Positions 25,438 through 33,980 of a DNA stretch of 64,000 nt are shown in pieces (the stretch's first letter is position 1; each line of letters starts with the position of its first letter). The stretch is taken from the NCBI GenBank assembly GCA_964518335.1, contig CAZFDT010000002.1, forward strand, positions 62,001 through 126,000. Reading direction: 5' to 3'. The translations under genes were made by a program, and so were the position numbers. The DNA comes from CAZFDT01 sp964518335. Its GTDB lineage: Bacteria > Planctomycetota > Phycisphaerae > Phycisphaerales > Phycisphaeraceae. Under the pieces are notes generated by a model that was not told where the DNA came from, did no database searches, and was given only the letters and a program-made list of their open reading frames with translations.

Positions 25438-26204
25438 GCACGTACCAGGACGAGCGCGTGCCGTTCCCCTCGCCCGGCCGACTGCGGCGCGAGCTGCGGC
25501 TGCGCCGTCCGCCGCTGTGGATGGTGGCGACGCTGTTCATCGTGGTGTCGCTGACCTGGCCGCCGCTGGCGATGATCGCCCGGGCGCGGGTGAGCTTCAA
25601 GGACCAGCCTCGCGTTCACCTCATCCAGGACATGGACAATCAGCCGCGCTACGGCCCGCAGCAGGCGTCGGAGGTGTTCGCCGACGGTCGGGCGATGCGC
25701 CTGCCGCCGCCCGGCGCGGTGGCCCGAGACGTCCGGATCGACGACGCTCACGCCACCGAGGGCCTCGTCCCCGTGCGCGACGAGCGCGGCGCGACGACGA
25801 TGCAGTTCGCCGACTCGCTGCCCGAGTCGATTCGCATCGACGAGCGGCTGCTGCAGCGCGGGCGGCAGATGTACGGCGCGTACTGCGCGTCGTGCCACGG
25901 GCACGACGGCTACGGCCAGGGCGCGGTCAACCAGCGGGCGATCGAGTTGAAGGAGCCGGGCTGGGTCCATGCCGCGTCGCTGCACGATGACGCCGTGCGG
26001 GTGCAACCCGACGGCTACCTGTTCGGCGCCATCACCCACGGCGTGCGCACCATGCCGCCGCACGGCTCGATGATCCGGCGCGACGATCGCTGGGCGATCG
26101 TGGCGTATGTCCGAGCGCTGCAGTTGTCGCAGCGGGCGACGCTCGACGACGTGCCCGCCGAGGCCCGGTCGATGCTCGACCGCCAGCAGGAGCAGACCCC
26201 TTGA
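25434..26204 (+). CDS. actE: Alternative complex III subunit ActE, monoheme cytochrome c
   Basis: A protein of 256 residues. One N-terminal membrane anchor (about 30-50) is followed by one heme site, CASCHGHDGYG, with the distal Met probably in TMPPHGSM. The GTG at 25434 overlaps the actD stop (GTGA) and has GGAG upstream, so translation is coupled. ActE is the exit cytochrome of the complex, carrying electrons to a soluble acceptor. Confidence 0.9.
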   Translation: MSTYQDERVPFPSPGRLRRELRLRRPPLWMVATLFIVVSLTWPPLAMIARARVSFKDQPRVHLIQDMDNQPRYGPQQASEVFADGRAMRLPPPGAVARDVRIDDAHATEGLVPVRDERGATTMQFADSLPESIRIDERLLQRGRQMYGAYCASCHGHDGYGQGAVNQRAIELKEPGWVHAASLHDDAVRVQPDGYLFGAITHGVRTMPPHGSMIRRDDRWAIVAYVRALQLSQRATLDDVPAEARSMLDRQQEQTP

Positions 26205-27523
26205 GTCACACGGACGCGACAACCACGTCGATGCAGGCGCTTGGCCGCGACATGCGGGCGCAGCGCGGCGCGTTGCTGCGCGTGTGCCTTTGGATCGCCG
26301 CGGGCGGAATGGCGCTGGCGGTGGGACACGCGGCGGTCGCCCCGCAAGGGCTCAAGCGGTTCGCACTGGCGTACCTGGTGGCGGTGGCGTTCGTGCTCAC
26401 GCTGTCGCTGGGGGCGCTGTTCTTCGTGTTCATCCAGCACCTGATGCGGGCCGGCTGGTCCGTGCTGGTGCGCCGCGTCGCCGAAGCGATGGCGGCCAAC
26501 ACAATCGTAGTGGCGCTGCTGTTCGCGCCCGTGGCTGCGACAGTGGCCCTGGGCAGCACGATCATCTACCCGTGGGCGGTGTGGCACGTCGAGACCGACG
26601 CTGGGGCGCATCACGACGAGCCCGACGATCATCACGTCGATCATGCGGCGGCGCACCACCACCAGCACCTGGACGCGTTGACGCTGAAGAAGCGGCCATG
26701 GCTCAACCCCGGCGCGTTCCTGGGGCGATGGGTCGTGTACCTGGCGGTGTGGTCGGGGCTGGGCTGGTGGTTCTGGCGTCAGAGTCGCCTGCAGGACGAC
26801 CGCGACGACGTGACGCCGACCGTGCGCTGCGAAGCGCTGGCGGGCCCGGCGGCGCTGATCTACGCCCTCACGTTCACCTTTGCCGCCAACGATCTGATCA
26901 TGTCGCTCAACCCGCACTGGTACAGCGCGGCGCTGGCGATCTACATCTTCGCCGGCGCCGTGATCGGGGCGCTGGCGGCGCTGATCCTGGTCGTGATCGG
27001 ACTGCAGCGGCGCGGCGCATTGACGGAGGCGATCGGCATCGAGCACCAGCACGACCTGGGGAAGCTGCTGTTCGCCTTCGTCTTTTTCTGGGCCTACATC
27101 GCCTATTCGCAGTACATGCTGCTGTGGTACGCCCACCTGCCGGAGACGGCGACGTGGCTGGTGCATCGCGGAGCGTCCACTGCAACGCCCAACGGCTGGT
27201 CGATCCTGCTGCTGGTGCTGCTGGCGGGCCACTTCGTGCTGCCGTTCGCCGGGCTCATGTCGCGCCACGTCAAGCGGCGACGGCGCTGGCTGGCGGCGTG
27301 GGCGGCATGGCTGCTGCTGATGCACTGGCTGGACCTGGTGTGGCTGGTCATGCCCGAGGTCGAACCTTCCGGGAGTTTGACGCTGGGCGCGATGGAGATC
27401 GGGCTGCTGCTGGCCGTGGGCGGCGCGTATGCCGCGGGGCTGGTCTGGCGCCTGGGCGTCGGGCCTCTGGTGCCGGTGGGCGATCCGCGCCTGCGCGAGT
27501 CGCTGGCGTTTGAAAACATCTGA
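26201..27523 (+). CDS. actF: Alternative complex III subunit ActF (second quinone-fold membrane subunit)
   Basis: A membrane protein of 440 residues with about ten helices, an ActC-like partner in the complex. A TTG start at 26201 overlaps the actE stop (TTGA) and has GGAG 9 bp upstream; the next ATG is ten codons later. A cytoplasmic or periplasmic loop at about 138-158 is very His/Asp-rich (HHDEPDDHHVDHAAAHHH), which is unusual and could bind metal. The conserved FAANDLIMSLNPHWYSA and SQYMLLWYAHLPE segments identify the family. Confidence 0.9.
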   Translation: MSHTDATTTSMQALGRDMRAQRGALLRVCLWIAAGGMALAVGHAAVAPQGLKRFALAYLVAVAFVLTLSLGALFFVFIQHLMRAGWSVLVRRVAEAMAANTIVVALLFAPVAATVALGSTIIYPWAVWHVETDAGAHHDEPDDHHVDHAAAHHHQHLDALTLKKRPWLNPGAFLGRWVVYLAVWSGLGWWFWRQSRLQDDRDDVTPTVRCEALAGPAALIYALTFTFAANDLIMSLNPHWYSAALAIYIFAGAVIGALAALILVVIGLQRRGALTEAIGIEHQHDLGKLLFAFVFFWAYIAYSQYMLLWYAHLPETATWLVHRGASTATPNGWSILLLVLLAGHFVLPFAGLMSRHVKRRRRWLAAWAAWLLLMHWLDLVWLVMPEVEPSGSLTLGAMEIGLLLAVGGAYAAGLVWRLGVGPLVPVGDPRLRESLAFENI

Positions 27524-27538
27524 CCTGTAAGGTTGCAC

Positions 27539-27892
27539 GTGAGCGATGACTTGACCCACAACACGATGCTGCCGCCCGCCGCCGGGCCCGATCGCCGCCG
27601 TCGCATCGCTTATGGCCTGCTGGTGGCGATGACCGTGGCGGTGGGCGCCGCCTCGCTGGTTATCAGCGCTCCGGCGTGGTGGCCCGGCCATCCGCGCCTC
27701 ACCCCCCCGCGCATGCACGAGGCGCTGAGCCGGCGCACGCGCGAGCTGCGCGAAAGGCAACTGCAGCGGCTGGAGCATTACGCCTGGCGCGACCGCGCGG
27801 CCGGGCAGGTCGCCATCCCCATCGAGCGGGCGATGGCGCTGTGGCTCGCCGACACTCACCGGCGACGGCAGGAGGAGGGCCAGACGCCATGA
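27539..27892 (+). CDS. Small single-pass membrane protein of the complex III operon
   Basis: A protein of 117 residues. A basic N-terminal segment precedes one transmembrane helix at about 24-44. The C-terminal part is soluble and basic with RLEHYAWRDRAAGQVAIPIERAM. I recall a closely similar W-D-x2-AGxVxIPI(D/E)RAM end from small proteins near respiratory complexes in other phyla, but no function is established. The GTG at 27539 is chosen because TAAGG lies before it; a TTG two codons upstream is possible. Its stop overlaps the following cytochrome gene (ATGA). Confidence 0.7.
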   Translation: MSDDLTHNTMLPPAAGPDRRRRIAYGLLVAMTVAVGAASLVISAPAWWPGHPRLTPPRMHEALSRRTRELRERQLQRLEHYAWRDRAAGQVAIPIERAMALWLADTHRRRQEEGQTP

Positions 27893-29016
27893 GCGCCAAC
27901 CCCGCCCCATCCGCGTCGATGGCCACGGTCGCGCCCGCCGATCCCGTCACGTTCGGGCAATTGGGCTGGTGCGCGCTGCTGGGCGTCGAACTGCTGGCGG
28001 TGGGCGGCGCGGTCGGGCTCATGCTCGTGCTGGCCCAGCAATCGCCCGAGGCGGTGCGCGACGCGTGGCGGTACTTCGACGTCGGGTGGATTCTCATCGC
28101 GGGGCTGGGCGCGCTGAGCGGGTGCGTCGCGGCGGGGCTGGCGCGGCGAGCGGTGGCGGCGAGTCAGGCCGTCGTGGCGATGGCGTGTCTGGCGCTGGCG
28201 CTGATGGCCGGCTGCGCCACGCTGGCGGCGGGCGCGATTGAAACCGTGAGCCTGTGGCGCTATCCGCAGCCGATGCGTGCGCCGCACGTGGTCCGGGTCG
28301 GTTCGGCGGCGCCACCGGTCCAGGCGTCACCCGTCGCGCCGACGGCTACGGCGAGCGGCGGCGAACCCGACTTGGCCAACGGACGCACGCTTTACGGCAC
28401 GTCATGTGCCGCGTGTCACGGCGGCGCGGGCGAAGGAGTGGAGGGCATCGGCCTGGCGCTGGCGGGAAACCCGGGGCTGGACACCCACACCGATCAGCAG
28501 CTCGTGGACTTTCTGAAGATGGGCCGCGCGCCCGATGCGCCCGACAGCAAGATGGGCCGGGCCATGCCCGCGCGGGGCGGGAACCTGGCGCTGACGGATG
28601 CGGACCTGGCCGACATCACGGCGTTTCTGCGCACGCTGGAGGCGGTCAGCGGCGAGGAATCGACGGGTCCGATCGCCGCGGCGCCGCCGCGCTGGCTGCT
28701 GTCGCCGCCGACGGCGCCGGTCGCTGCGGGGCTGGCGGCCGCGCATCGCACGCCGCAGTGGCCCCACGCGATCGACGGCCTGGCCCGCCCGCTGTTTCAC
28801 GCCGCCGACCGCGACCTGACGGTGCGCTGCCTGGCGACGATCGTCACGGTGCAGGGCTTCCACATGGTCGCGCTGGTGACGCTGATGACGCTGGCGCTGA
28901 TCCGGCCGTCGCTGGTCGGCGCGCCGCCGCCTGCGCTGGGCGGCGTGAGGACGGGCTGGTTCATCCTCCTGGGCATGCAACTGGCGTACCTCGCGGCGTG
29001 GACCGCCCTGGCGTGA
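27889..29016 (+). CDS. Membrane-anchored monoheme cytochrome c with flanking helices
   Basis: A protein of 375 residues with an odd layout. Three transmembrane helices come first (about 25-45, 62-82 and 92-115). A cytochrome c domain with CAACHGGAGEG near residue 175 follows, and then two more helices in the last 70 residues. The helix QGFHMVALVTLMTLALIR resembles the quinol/cytochrome oxidase subunit III type only weakly, so I do not name it as such. It has one heme and could pass electrons between ActE and the molybdoenzyme downstream. ATGA overlap with the preceding gene. Confidence 0.72.
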   Translation: MSANPAPSASMATVAPADPVTFGQLGWCALLGVELLAVGGAVGLMLVLAQQSPEAVRDAWRYFDVGWILIAGLGALSGCVAAGLARRAVAASQAVVAMACLALALMAGCATLAAGAIETVSLWRYPQPMRAPHVVRVGSAAPPVQASPVAPTATASGGEPDLANGRTLYGTSCAACHGGAGEGVEGIGLALAGNPGLDTHTDQQLVDFLKMGRAPDAPDSKMGRAMPARGGNLALTDADLADITAFLRTLEAVSGEESTGPIAAAPPRWLLSPPTAPVAAGLAAAHRTPQWPHAIDGLARPLFHAADRDLTVRCLATIVTVQGFHMVALVTLMTLALIRPSLVGAPPPALGGVRTGWFILLGMQLAYLAAWTALA

Positions 29017-29033
29017 GCACGAAAGACGCATCC

Positions 29034-29243
29034 ATGCACGACACCGACGCACGACAGCCCGAAGCGCAGACCCGCGGCGTCACCGCGCTGCAGTTGACGG
29101 TCGCCGGGGCGCTGTCGGCGGCGACACTCGTGGCGCTGATGCTGCACGCCGCATGGTCGGCGCACCTGCCGCCGCCGCACGTCGCAGCCGACGACGCGGC
29201 GACGTATGCCGTCGAATCACCCGAGATCTCTCCCGGTCCATGA
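29034..29243 (+). CDS. Small single-helix membrane protein
   Basis: A protein of 69 residues: a polar N-terminus, one transmembrane helix at about 22-45 and a short Pro/Ala tail. It is 17 bp after the cytochrome gene, and its TGA overlaps an in-frame ATG of the next gene. No family is recognised. The position suggests an assembly or anchor subunit of the respiratory complex. Confidence 0.5.
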   Translation: MHDTDARQPEAQTRGVTALQLTVAGALSAATLVALMLHAAWSAHLPPPHVAADDAATYAVESPEISPGP

Positions 29244-29257
29244 AGAAGGAGTCCACC

Positions 29258-32200
29258 ATGTCAACAACTGATCCCACCGTGCCTGCTGCGTCCCGCGACG
29301 CGATGCCGCCGGGCCTCACCCGCCGGCGATTCCTGAGCCAGATGGGCCTGGCCGGGGCGAGCTGGATGGCTATCAGCAGCCAGGCGATGGCGGCGGCGGG
29401 CCGGCTCGAATCGGTCATCGTGGACAACCCGCTGACGCGCTATCCCAATCGCGGCTGGGAAAAGGTGTACCGCAACCTCTACGCCAGCGACAGCAAGTTC
29501 TCGTTCCTCTGTGCGCCCAACGACACGCACAACTGCCTGCTGTGGGCGCACGTGAAGAACGGCGTGGTGACGCGCATCTCGCCGACGTTCGGCTACGGCC
29601 AGGCGACCGACCTGGAGGGCAACCGCGCCAGCCACCGGTGGGACCCGCGCATCTGTCAGAAGGGTCTGGCGCTGGTGCGGCGGTTCTACGGCGACCGGCG
29701 CTGCAAGAAGCCCATGGTCCGCCGCGGGTTCAAGCAGTGGGTGGACGACGGCTGTCCGCGCGACCCGGTCACGGGCAAGGTCGATGCCGACAAGTACCTG
29801 CAGCGCGGCATCGACGGGTTTGTTGCAGTGAGCTGGGACGAGGCGTGGCGCTACTCGGCCAAGGCGCTGGTGAACATCGCCGGGACGTACGGCGGCGAGG
29901 ACGGGCAGAAGAAGCTCGCTGCGCAGGGCTACGACCCGCTGATGGTCGAGGCGACGCGGGGCGCGGGCACGCAGGTGATCAAGTTCCGCGGGGGGATGCC
30001 GGCGTTGGGCGTCAGCCGCATCTTCGCCCAGTACCGCGCCGCCAATGCGATGGCGCTGCTGGACGACAAGCTGCGTGGCACGGGCCCGGACAAGGCCCTG
30101 GGTGCCCGCGGGTGGGACAACTACTCGTGGCACACCGACCTGCCGCCGGGCCATCCGATGGTGACGGGCCAGCAGACGGTCGATTTCGACCTGTGCGCGA
30201 TCGAGCACAGCAAGCTGGCACTGGTGTGGGGGATGAACTGGACGTGCACGAAGATGCCCGACTCGCACTGGATGACCGAGGCGCGGATGAAGGGGACGCG
30301 CGTGGTGGTGATTGCGTGCGAATACAGCGCCACGGCGAACAAGGCCGACGAGGTGCTGATCGTGCGACCGGGCACGACGCCGGCGCTGGCGCTGGGGATG
30401 GCGCAGGTGATCATCGGGGAGAAGCTCTATGACGCCCAGACGGTGGCGGCGACGACGGACCTGCCCATGCTGGTGCGGATGGACACGGGCAAGCTGCTCA
30501 AGGCGTCGGAGGTGTTCGCAGGCCATCGGCACGAGCCGTTGTCCAACGGGGTGAAGACGCTGCAGCCCGGCGAGGCGCCGCCGCCGCCGCGGCAGCAGCC
30601 GTTCGCCGTGCTCAGCGAGGAGAAGCGCCAGGCCTGGGGCGACGCGGTGATGTGGGATACGGCGTCGAATCACCCCGTTGCAGTGAACCGCGACAAGTAC
30701 GGCAGGTTTTTTGTCGAGACCGGCCTCACCCCCGCGCTCGAGGGCGCGTGGCAGGTCGAGTTGACGGACGGCAAGACAGTCGAGTGCCGCACGGTCATGA
30801 CCGTCACGCGGCAGATGCTCGACGACAGTTACACCCCCGAGCAGGTCGAGAAGCTCACCTGGGCCCCGGCGGCTGCGATCCGCAAGCTGGCGCGGGACAT
30901 CGCCGCCAACCCGGAGAAGACGCAGTTCATCATGGGCATGGGGCCCAACCAGTTCTTCAACAACGACCTGAAGGACCGGGCGGTGTTCCTCGTCGCGGCG
31001 CTGACGCGCAATGTCGGCTACCTGGGCGGCAACGTCGGGTCCTATGCGGGCAACTACCGCGGGGCGTTCTTCTCCGGCCTGCCGCAGTACATCATGGAAA
31101 ACCCCTTCGACCCGCAGCTCGATCCCGCCGCCGCCAGTGGCCCGGTGAAGGTGCGACGCTACTACGGCCTCGAATCGGTCCACTACTTCAACCACGGCGA
31201 CAAGATCCTTCGCACCGGCGCCCGCAAAGAGCACGTCCTCACCGGCAAGACCCACATCCCCACGCCCACCAAGGCCATCCTCGTCTCCAACTCCAACTCG
31301 CTCATCGGCAACGTCAAAGCCCACTACGACGTCGTCGTCAACACGCTGCGCAAGGTCGAGTTCTTCAGCGTCGCCGAGTGGTGGTGGACCACGACCTGCG
31401 AATACGCCGACGTGGTCTTTCCGGTGGACAGTTGGGCCGAGTTCAAGTGCCCCGACCTGACGATCAGCGTGACCAATCCGTTCCTGTACGTGTTCCCAGC
31501 CACGTCGCTGCCGCGGATTCACGACACGCGGGGCGACATCGAGGTGGTGGCGGGCATCTGCAAGGCCATTGGCCGGGAGACCGGCGACGACCGCCACGAC
31601 GCCTACTGGAAGTTCGTGGACGAAGGCCAGGCCCGGCCGTACCTGCAGCGCATCCTCGATCACTCCAACAGCACGCGCGGGTACCGGCTCGATGACCTGG
31701 AGGCCAAGGCGGCGCAGGGCATTCCCGCGATCCTGCAGACGCGCACGTATCCGAAGTACGGCGGATACGAGCAGACCGCCGAGAGCCGGCCGTGGTACAC
31801 GCGCACCGGTCGGCTGGAGTTCTACCGCGACGAGGACGAGTTCATCGCCAGCGGGGAGAACGTGATCGTTCACCGCGAGCCGATCGATTCGACGTTCTAC
31901 GAGCCCAACGTGATCGTCGCCGCGGCGCATCCGCTGTTGCGGCCGCGCACCCCGGCGGACTACGGCGTCGATCCCAACGACCAGTCCGGCGACGCGCGCG
32001 AGGCGCGGCACGTGGTCCGCACAGTGGAGGAACTGCTCCGCACCGAGCACCCGCTCAAGAAGGACGGCTACCGCTTCATCTTCCACACGCCCAAGTACCG
32101 CCACGGCTCGCACACCACGCCGATCGACGTGGACATCATCGCCGTGTGGTTCGGGCCGTTCGGCGACATGCGGCGACTGGACAAGCGCATGCCCGGCGTG

Positions 32201-32791
32201 TCGGAGATGTACGTGGACATCCACCCGACCGACGCGCGCGAGCTGGGCGTGGAGGACGGCGACTACGTGTGGATCGATGCCGACCCGGCGGACCGTCCGT
32301 TCCGCGGCTGGCAGAAGAATCCCACGTGGGCGAAGGTTGCGCGGCTGCTGGCGCGGGCGCGCTACTACCCCGGCACGCCGCGCGGCGTCACCCGCATGTG
32401 GCACAACGCCTACGCGGCGACGTACAGCTCCGTCATGGCCGCCGCACACGACGCCACCGGCCTGGCCAAAAGCCCCGACACCGGATACCAGGCCCTCTTC
32501 CGCACCGGCTCACACCAGAGCTGCACCCGCTCCTACCTCAAGCCCACCATGATGACCGACTCACTCACCGTCAAGGAGATGCTGTCGCAGGTCATCACGC
32601 AGGGATTCGTGCCCGACGTGCATTGCCCCACCGGCGCGCCGCGCGAGGCCATGGTCAAGATCACCCGCGCCGAGCCCGGCGGACCGGCGGGCAAAGGCGT
32701 GTGGCGACCGGCCCAGCTCGGGCTGCGGCCCACCTACGAGTCGCCCGCCCTGCGCCGCTACATCGACGGCGGTTTCGTCGCCACGCTCTGA
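29258..32791 (+). CDS. Type II DMSO-reductase-family molybdoenzyme, catalytic alpha subunit
   Basis: A protein of 1177 residues. A TAT signal (R-R-R-F-L-S at about 22-27) sends it to the periplasm. Cys85, His91 and Cys93 in LCAPNDTHNC with a later RICQKG form the probable FS0 cluster site. WHTDLPPGHP with Asp294 aligns with the NarG-type DLPP motif that supplies the Asp ligand to molybdenum, which places it in the type II group (NarG, NXR, EBDH, SerA, ClrA). The PNDTH segment and GGNVGSYAGNY look to me closest to the NXR-like branch (from memory, not a search). Substrate open: nitrite/nitrate, another oxyanion or a hydrocarbon. The start at 29258 has AAGGAG upstream. Two GTTGCAGTG words lie inside. 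Confidence 0.88.
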   Translation: MSTTDPTVPAASRDAMPPGLTRRRFLSQMGLAGASWMAISSQAMAAAGRLESVIVDNPLTRYPNRGWEKVYRNLYASDSKFSFLCAPNDTHNCLLWAHVKNGVVTRISPTFGYGQATDLEGNRASHRWDPRICQKGLALVRRFYGDRRCKKPMVRRGFKQWVDDGCPRDPVTGKVDADKYLQRGIDGFVAVSWDEAWRYSAKALVNIAGTYGGEDGQKKLAAQGYDPLMVEATRGAGTQVIKFRGGMPALGVSRIFAQYRAANAMALLDDKLRGTGPDKALGARGWDNYSWHTDLPPGHPMVTGQQTVDFDLCAIEHSKLALVWGMNWTCTKMPDSHWMTEARMKGTRVVVIACEYSATANKADEVLIVRPGTTPALALGMAQVIIGEKLYDAQTVAATTDLPMLVRMDTGKLLKASEVFAGHRHEPLSNGVKTLQPGEAPPPPRQQPFAVLSEEKRQAWGDAVMWDTASNHPVAVNRDKYGRFFVETGLTPALEGAWQVELTDGKTVECRTVMTVTRQMLDDSYTPEQVEKLTWAPAAAIRKLARDIAANPEKTQFIMGMGPNQFFNNDLKDRAVFLVAALTRNVGYLGGNVGSYAGNYRGAFFSGLPQYIMENPFDPQLDPAAASGPVKVRRYYGLESVHYFNHGDKILRTGARKEHVLTGKTHIPTPTKAILVSNSNSLIGNVKAHYDVVVNTLRKVEFFSVAEWWWTTTCEYADVVFPVDSWAEFKCPDLTISVTNPFLYVFPATSLPRIHDTRGDIEVVAGICKAIGRETGDDRHDAYWKFVDEGQARPYLQRILDHSNSTRGYRLDDLEAKAAQGIPAILQTRTYPKYGGYEQTAESRPWYTRTGRLEFYRDEDEFIASGENVIVHREPIDSTFYEPNVIVAAAHPLLRPRTPADYGVDPNDQSGDAREARHVVRTVEELLRTEHPLKKDGYRFIFHTPKYRHGSHTTPIDVDIIAVWFGPFGDMRRLDKRMPGVSEMYVDIHPTDARELGVEDGDYVWIDADPADRPFRGWQKNPTWAKVARLLARARYYPGTPRGVTRMWHNAYAATYSSVMAAAHDATGLAKSPDTGYQALFRTGSHQSCTRSYLKPTMMTDSLTVKEMLSQVITQGFVPDVHCPTGAPREAMVKITRAEPGGPAGKGVWRPAQLGLRPTYESPALRRYIDGGFVATL

Positions 32792-32825
32792 CCCGTGCTC
32801 TCACTCTCTTGAGAAAGACCTAGCC

Positions 32826-33971
32826 ATGCCCAAACGCTTCAACTGGCAACTCGACCGCGAGATGGATTACCCCTTCGACGCTCCGCCGCCCAAGCGCCAG
32901 GTCGCCTACGTCTTCGACACCAACAAGTGCATCGCCTGCCAGACCTGCACCGTCGCGTGCAAGACGGCGTGGACCAGCGGCAAGGGCGAGGAGACGATCT
33001 TCTGGAACAACGTCGAGTCCAAGCCCTACGGCGGCTATCCCGTCGGGTGGGACCTGCGTCTCATGGAGCAGCAGCAGCCGGCGCGATGGAACGGACAGAA
33101 GCTCGTGTCGCTGACGATCTTCGAGTCCGACAAGCCCGGCAGCGGCCAGCCCCCGCGCGGCCACCAACCCGTCGCCGACGACTACGCCTATCCCAACCTC
33201 GGCGAGGACGACGTGTCCGGCCTGGCGGACCTGGGCCAATACTTCGAGGGCACCCATCCCATGTGGATGTTCTACCTCGCCCGCATCTGCAATCACTGCG
33301 ATCACCCCGCCTGCCTGGCGGCCTGCCCTCGCAAGGCCATCTACAAACGCGAGGACGACGGCATCGTCCTCGTCGATCAGGAACGCTGTCGCGGATACCA
33401 GGAGTGCATCAAGGCCTGCCCGTACAAAAAGGTGTTCTTCAACATCATCAGTCGCGCCAGCCAGAAGTGCATCGGCTGCTACCCACGCGTCGAGGAGGGC
33501 AACGTCGCCTTCTGCGTCGAGTCGTGCATCGGCAAGATCCGCATGCACGGCTTCATCTCGCCCCAAGGCCCGCCACGCGAGGACAACCCCATCGACTACA
33601 TCGTCCGCATCCGCAAGCTCGCCCTGCCCCTGTACCCGCAGTTCGGCACGTCGGGCAACGTGTACTACATTCCCCCCGTCCACGTGCCCGATCCATATCT
33701 CGACCAGCTCTTCGGTCCCGGCGTCGAACAGGCCAAGGCGCTCTATCACAACCTCGGCTCCGACCCCAAGCTGCTGGGCGCCCTGCTCCTGTTCGGCGCC
33801 AGCTCGCGCATGATCGTCCGCTACGAGGTCAAGGGCGACCCCGGATCGTTCGAGGCCATCGGCTACGACGTGGACGACAAGGAGGCCGTGCGCGTCCCCT
33901 TCACCGAGCCGGTCTTCCATCGCCCCCACCACGACGCCCGTCACGAGGTCTATCGCCACAACACCGCCTGA
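32826..33971 (+). CDS. Type II DMSO-reductase-family beta subunit (four Fe-S clusters)
   Basis: A NarH/EbdB-like electron-transfer subunit of 381 residues. The cluster sites are CIACQTCTVACKTAW (C35, C38, C41, C45), ICNHCDHPACLAACPRKAIY, CRGYQECIKACPYKKVFFN and CIGCYPRVEEGN..CVESCIGKIR. In NarH the third group has Trp in place of a Cys and makes a 3Fe-4S cluster; here the position is Tyr (CRGY). It has no signal peptide and is probably carried out through the alpha subunit's TAT signal. It passes electrons between alpha and the heme of gamma. Alpha ends 34 bp upstream. Confidence 0.92.
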   Translation: MPKRFNWQLDREMDYPFDAPPPKRQVAYVFDTNKCIACQTCTVACKTAWTSGKGEETIFWNNVESKPYGGYPVGWDLRLMEQQQPARWNGQKLVSLTIFESDKPGSGQPPRGHQPVADDYAYPNLGEDDVSGLADLGQYFEGTHPMWMFYLARICNHCDHPACLAACPRKAIYKREDDGIVLVDQERCRGYQECIKACPYKKVFFNIISRASQKCIGCYPRVEEGNVAFCVESCIGKIRMHGFISPQGPPREDNPIDYIVRIRKLALPLYPQFGTSGNVYYIPPVHVPDPYLDQLFGPGVEQAKALYHNLGSDPKLLGALLLFGASSRMIVRYEVKGDPGSFEAIGYDVDDKEAVRVPFTEPVFHRPHHDARHEVYRHNTA

Positions 33972-33980
33972 GCTATCGCC

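Noticed and set aside
27889..29016. Cytochrome oxidase subunit III
   Set aside because: Only one helix is weakly similar; the heme site and helix order fit a membrane cytochrome c better, and no oxidase subunit I is near.
29261..32449. A 1062-codon minus-strand open frame over the molybdoenzyme gene
   Set aside because: The plus-strand alpha subunit is unambiguous; the antisense frame has no motif.
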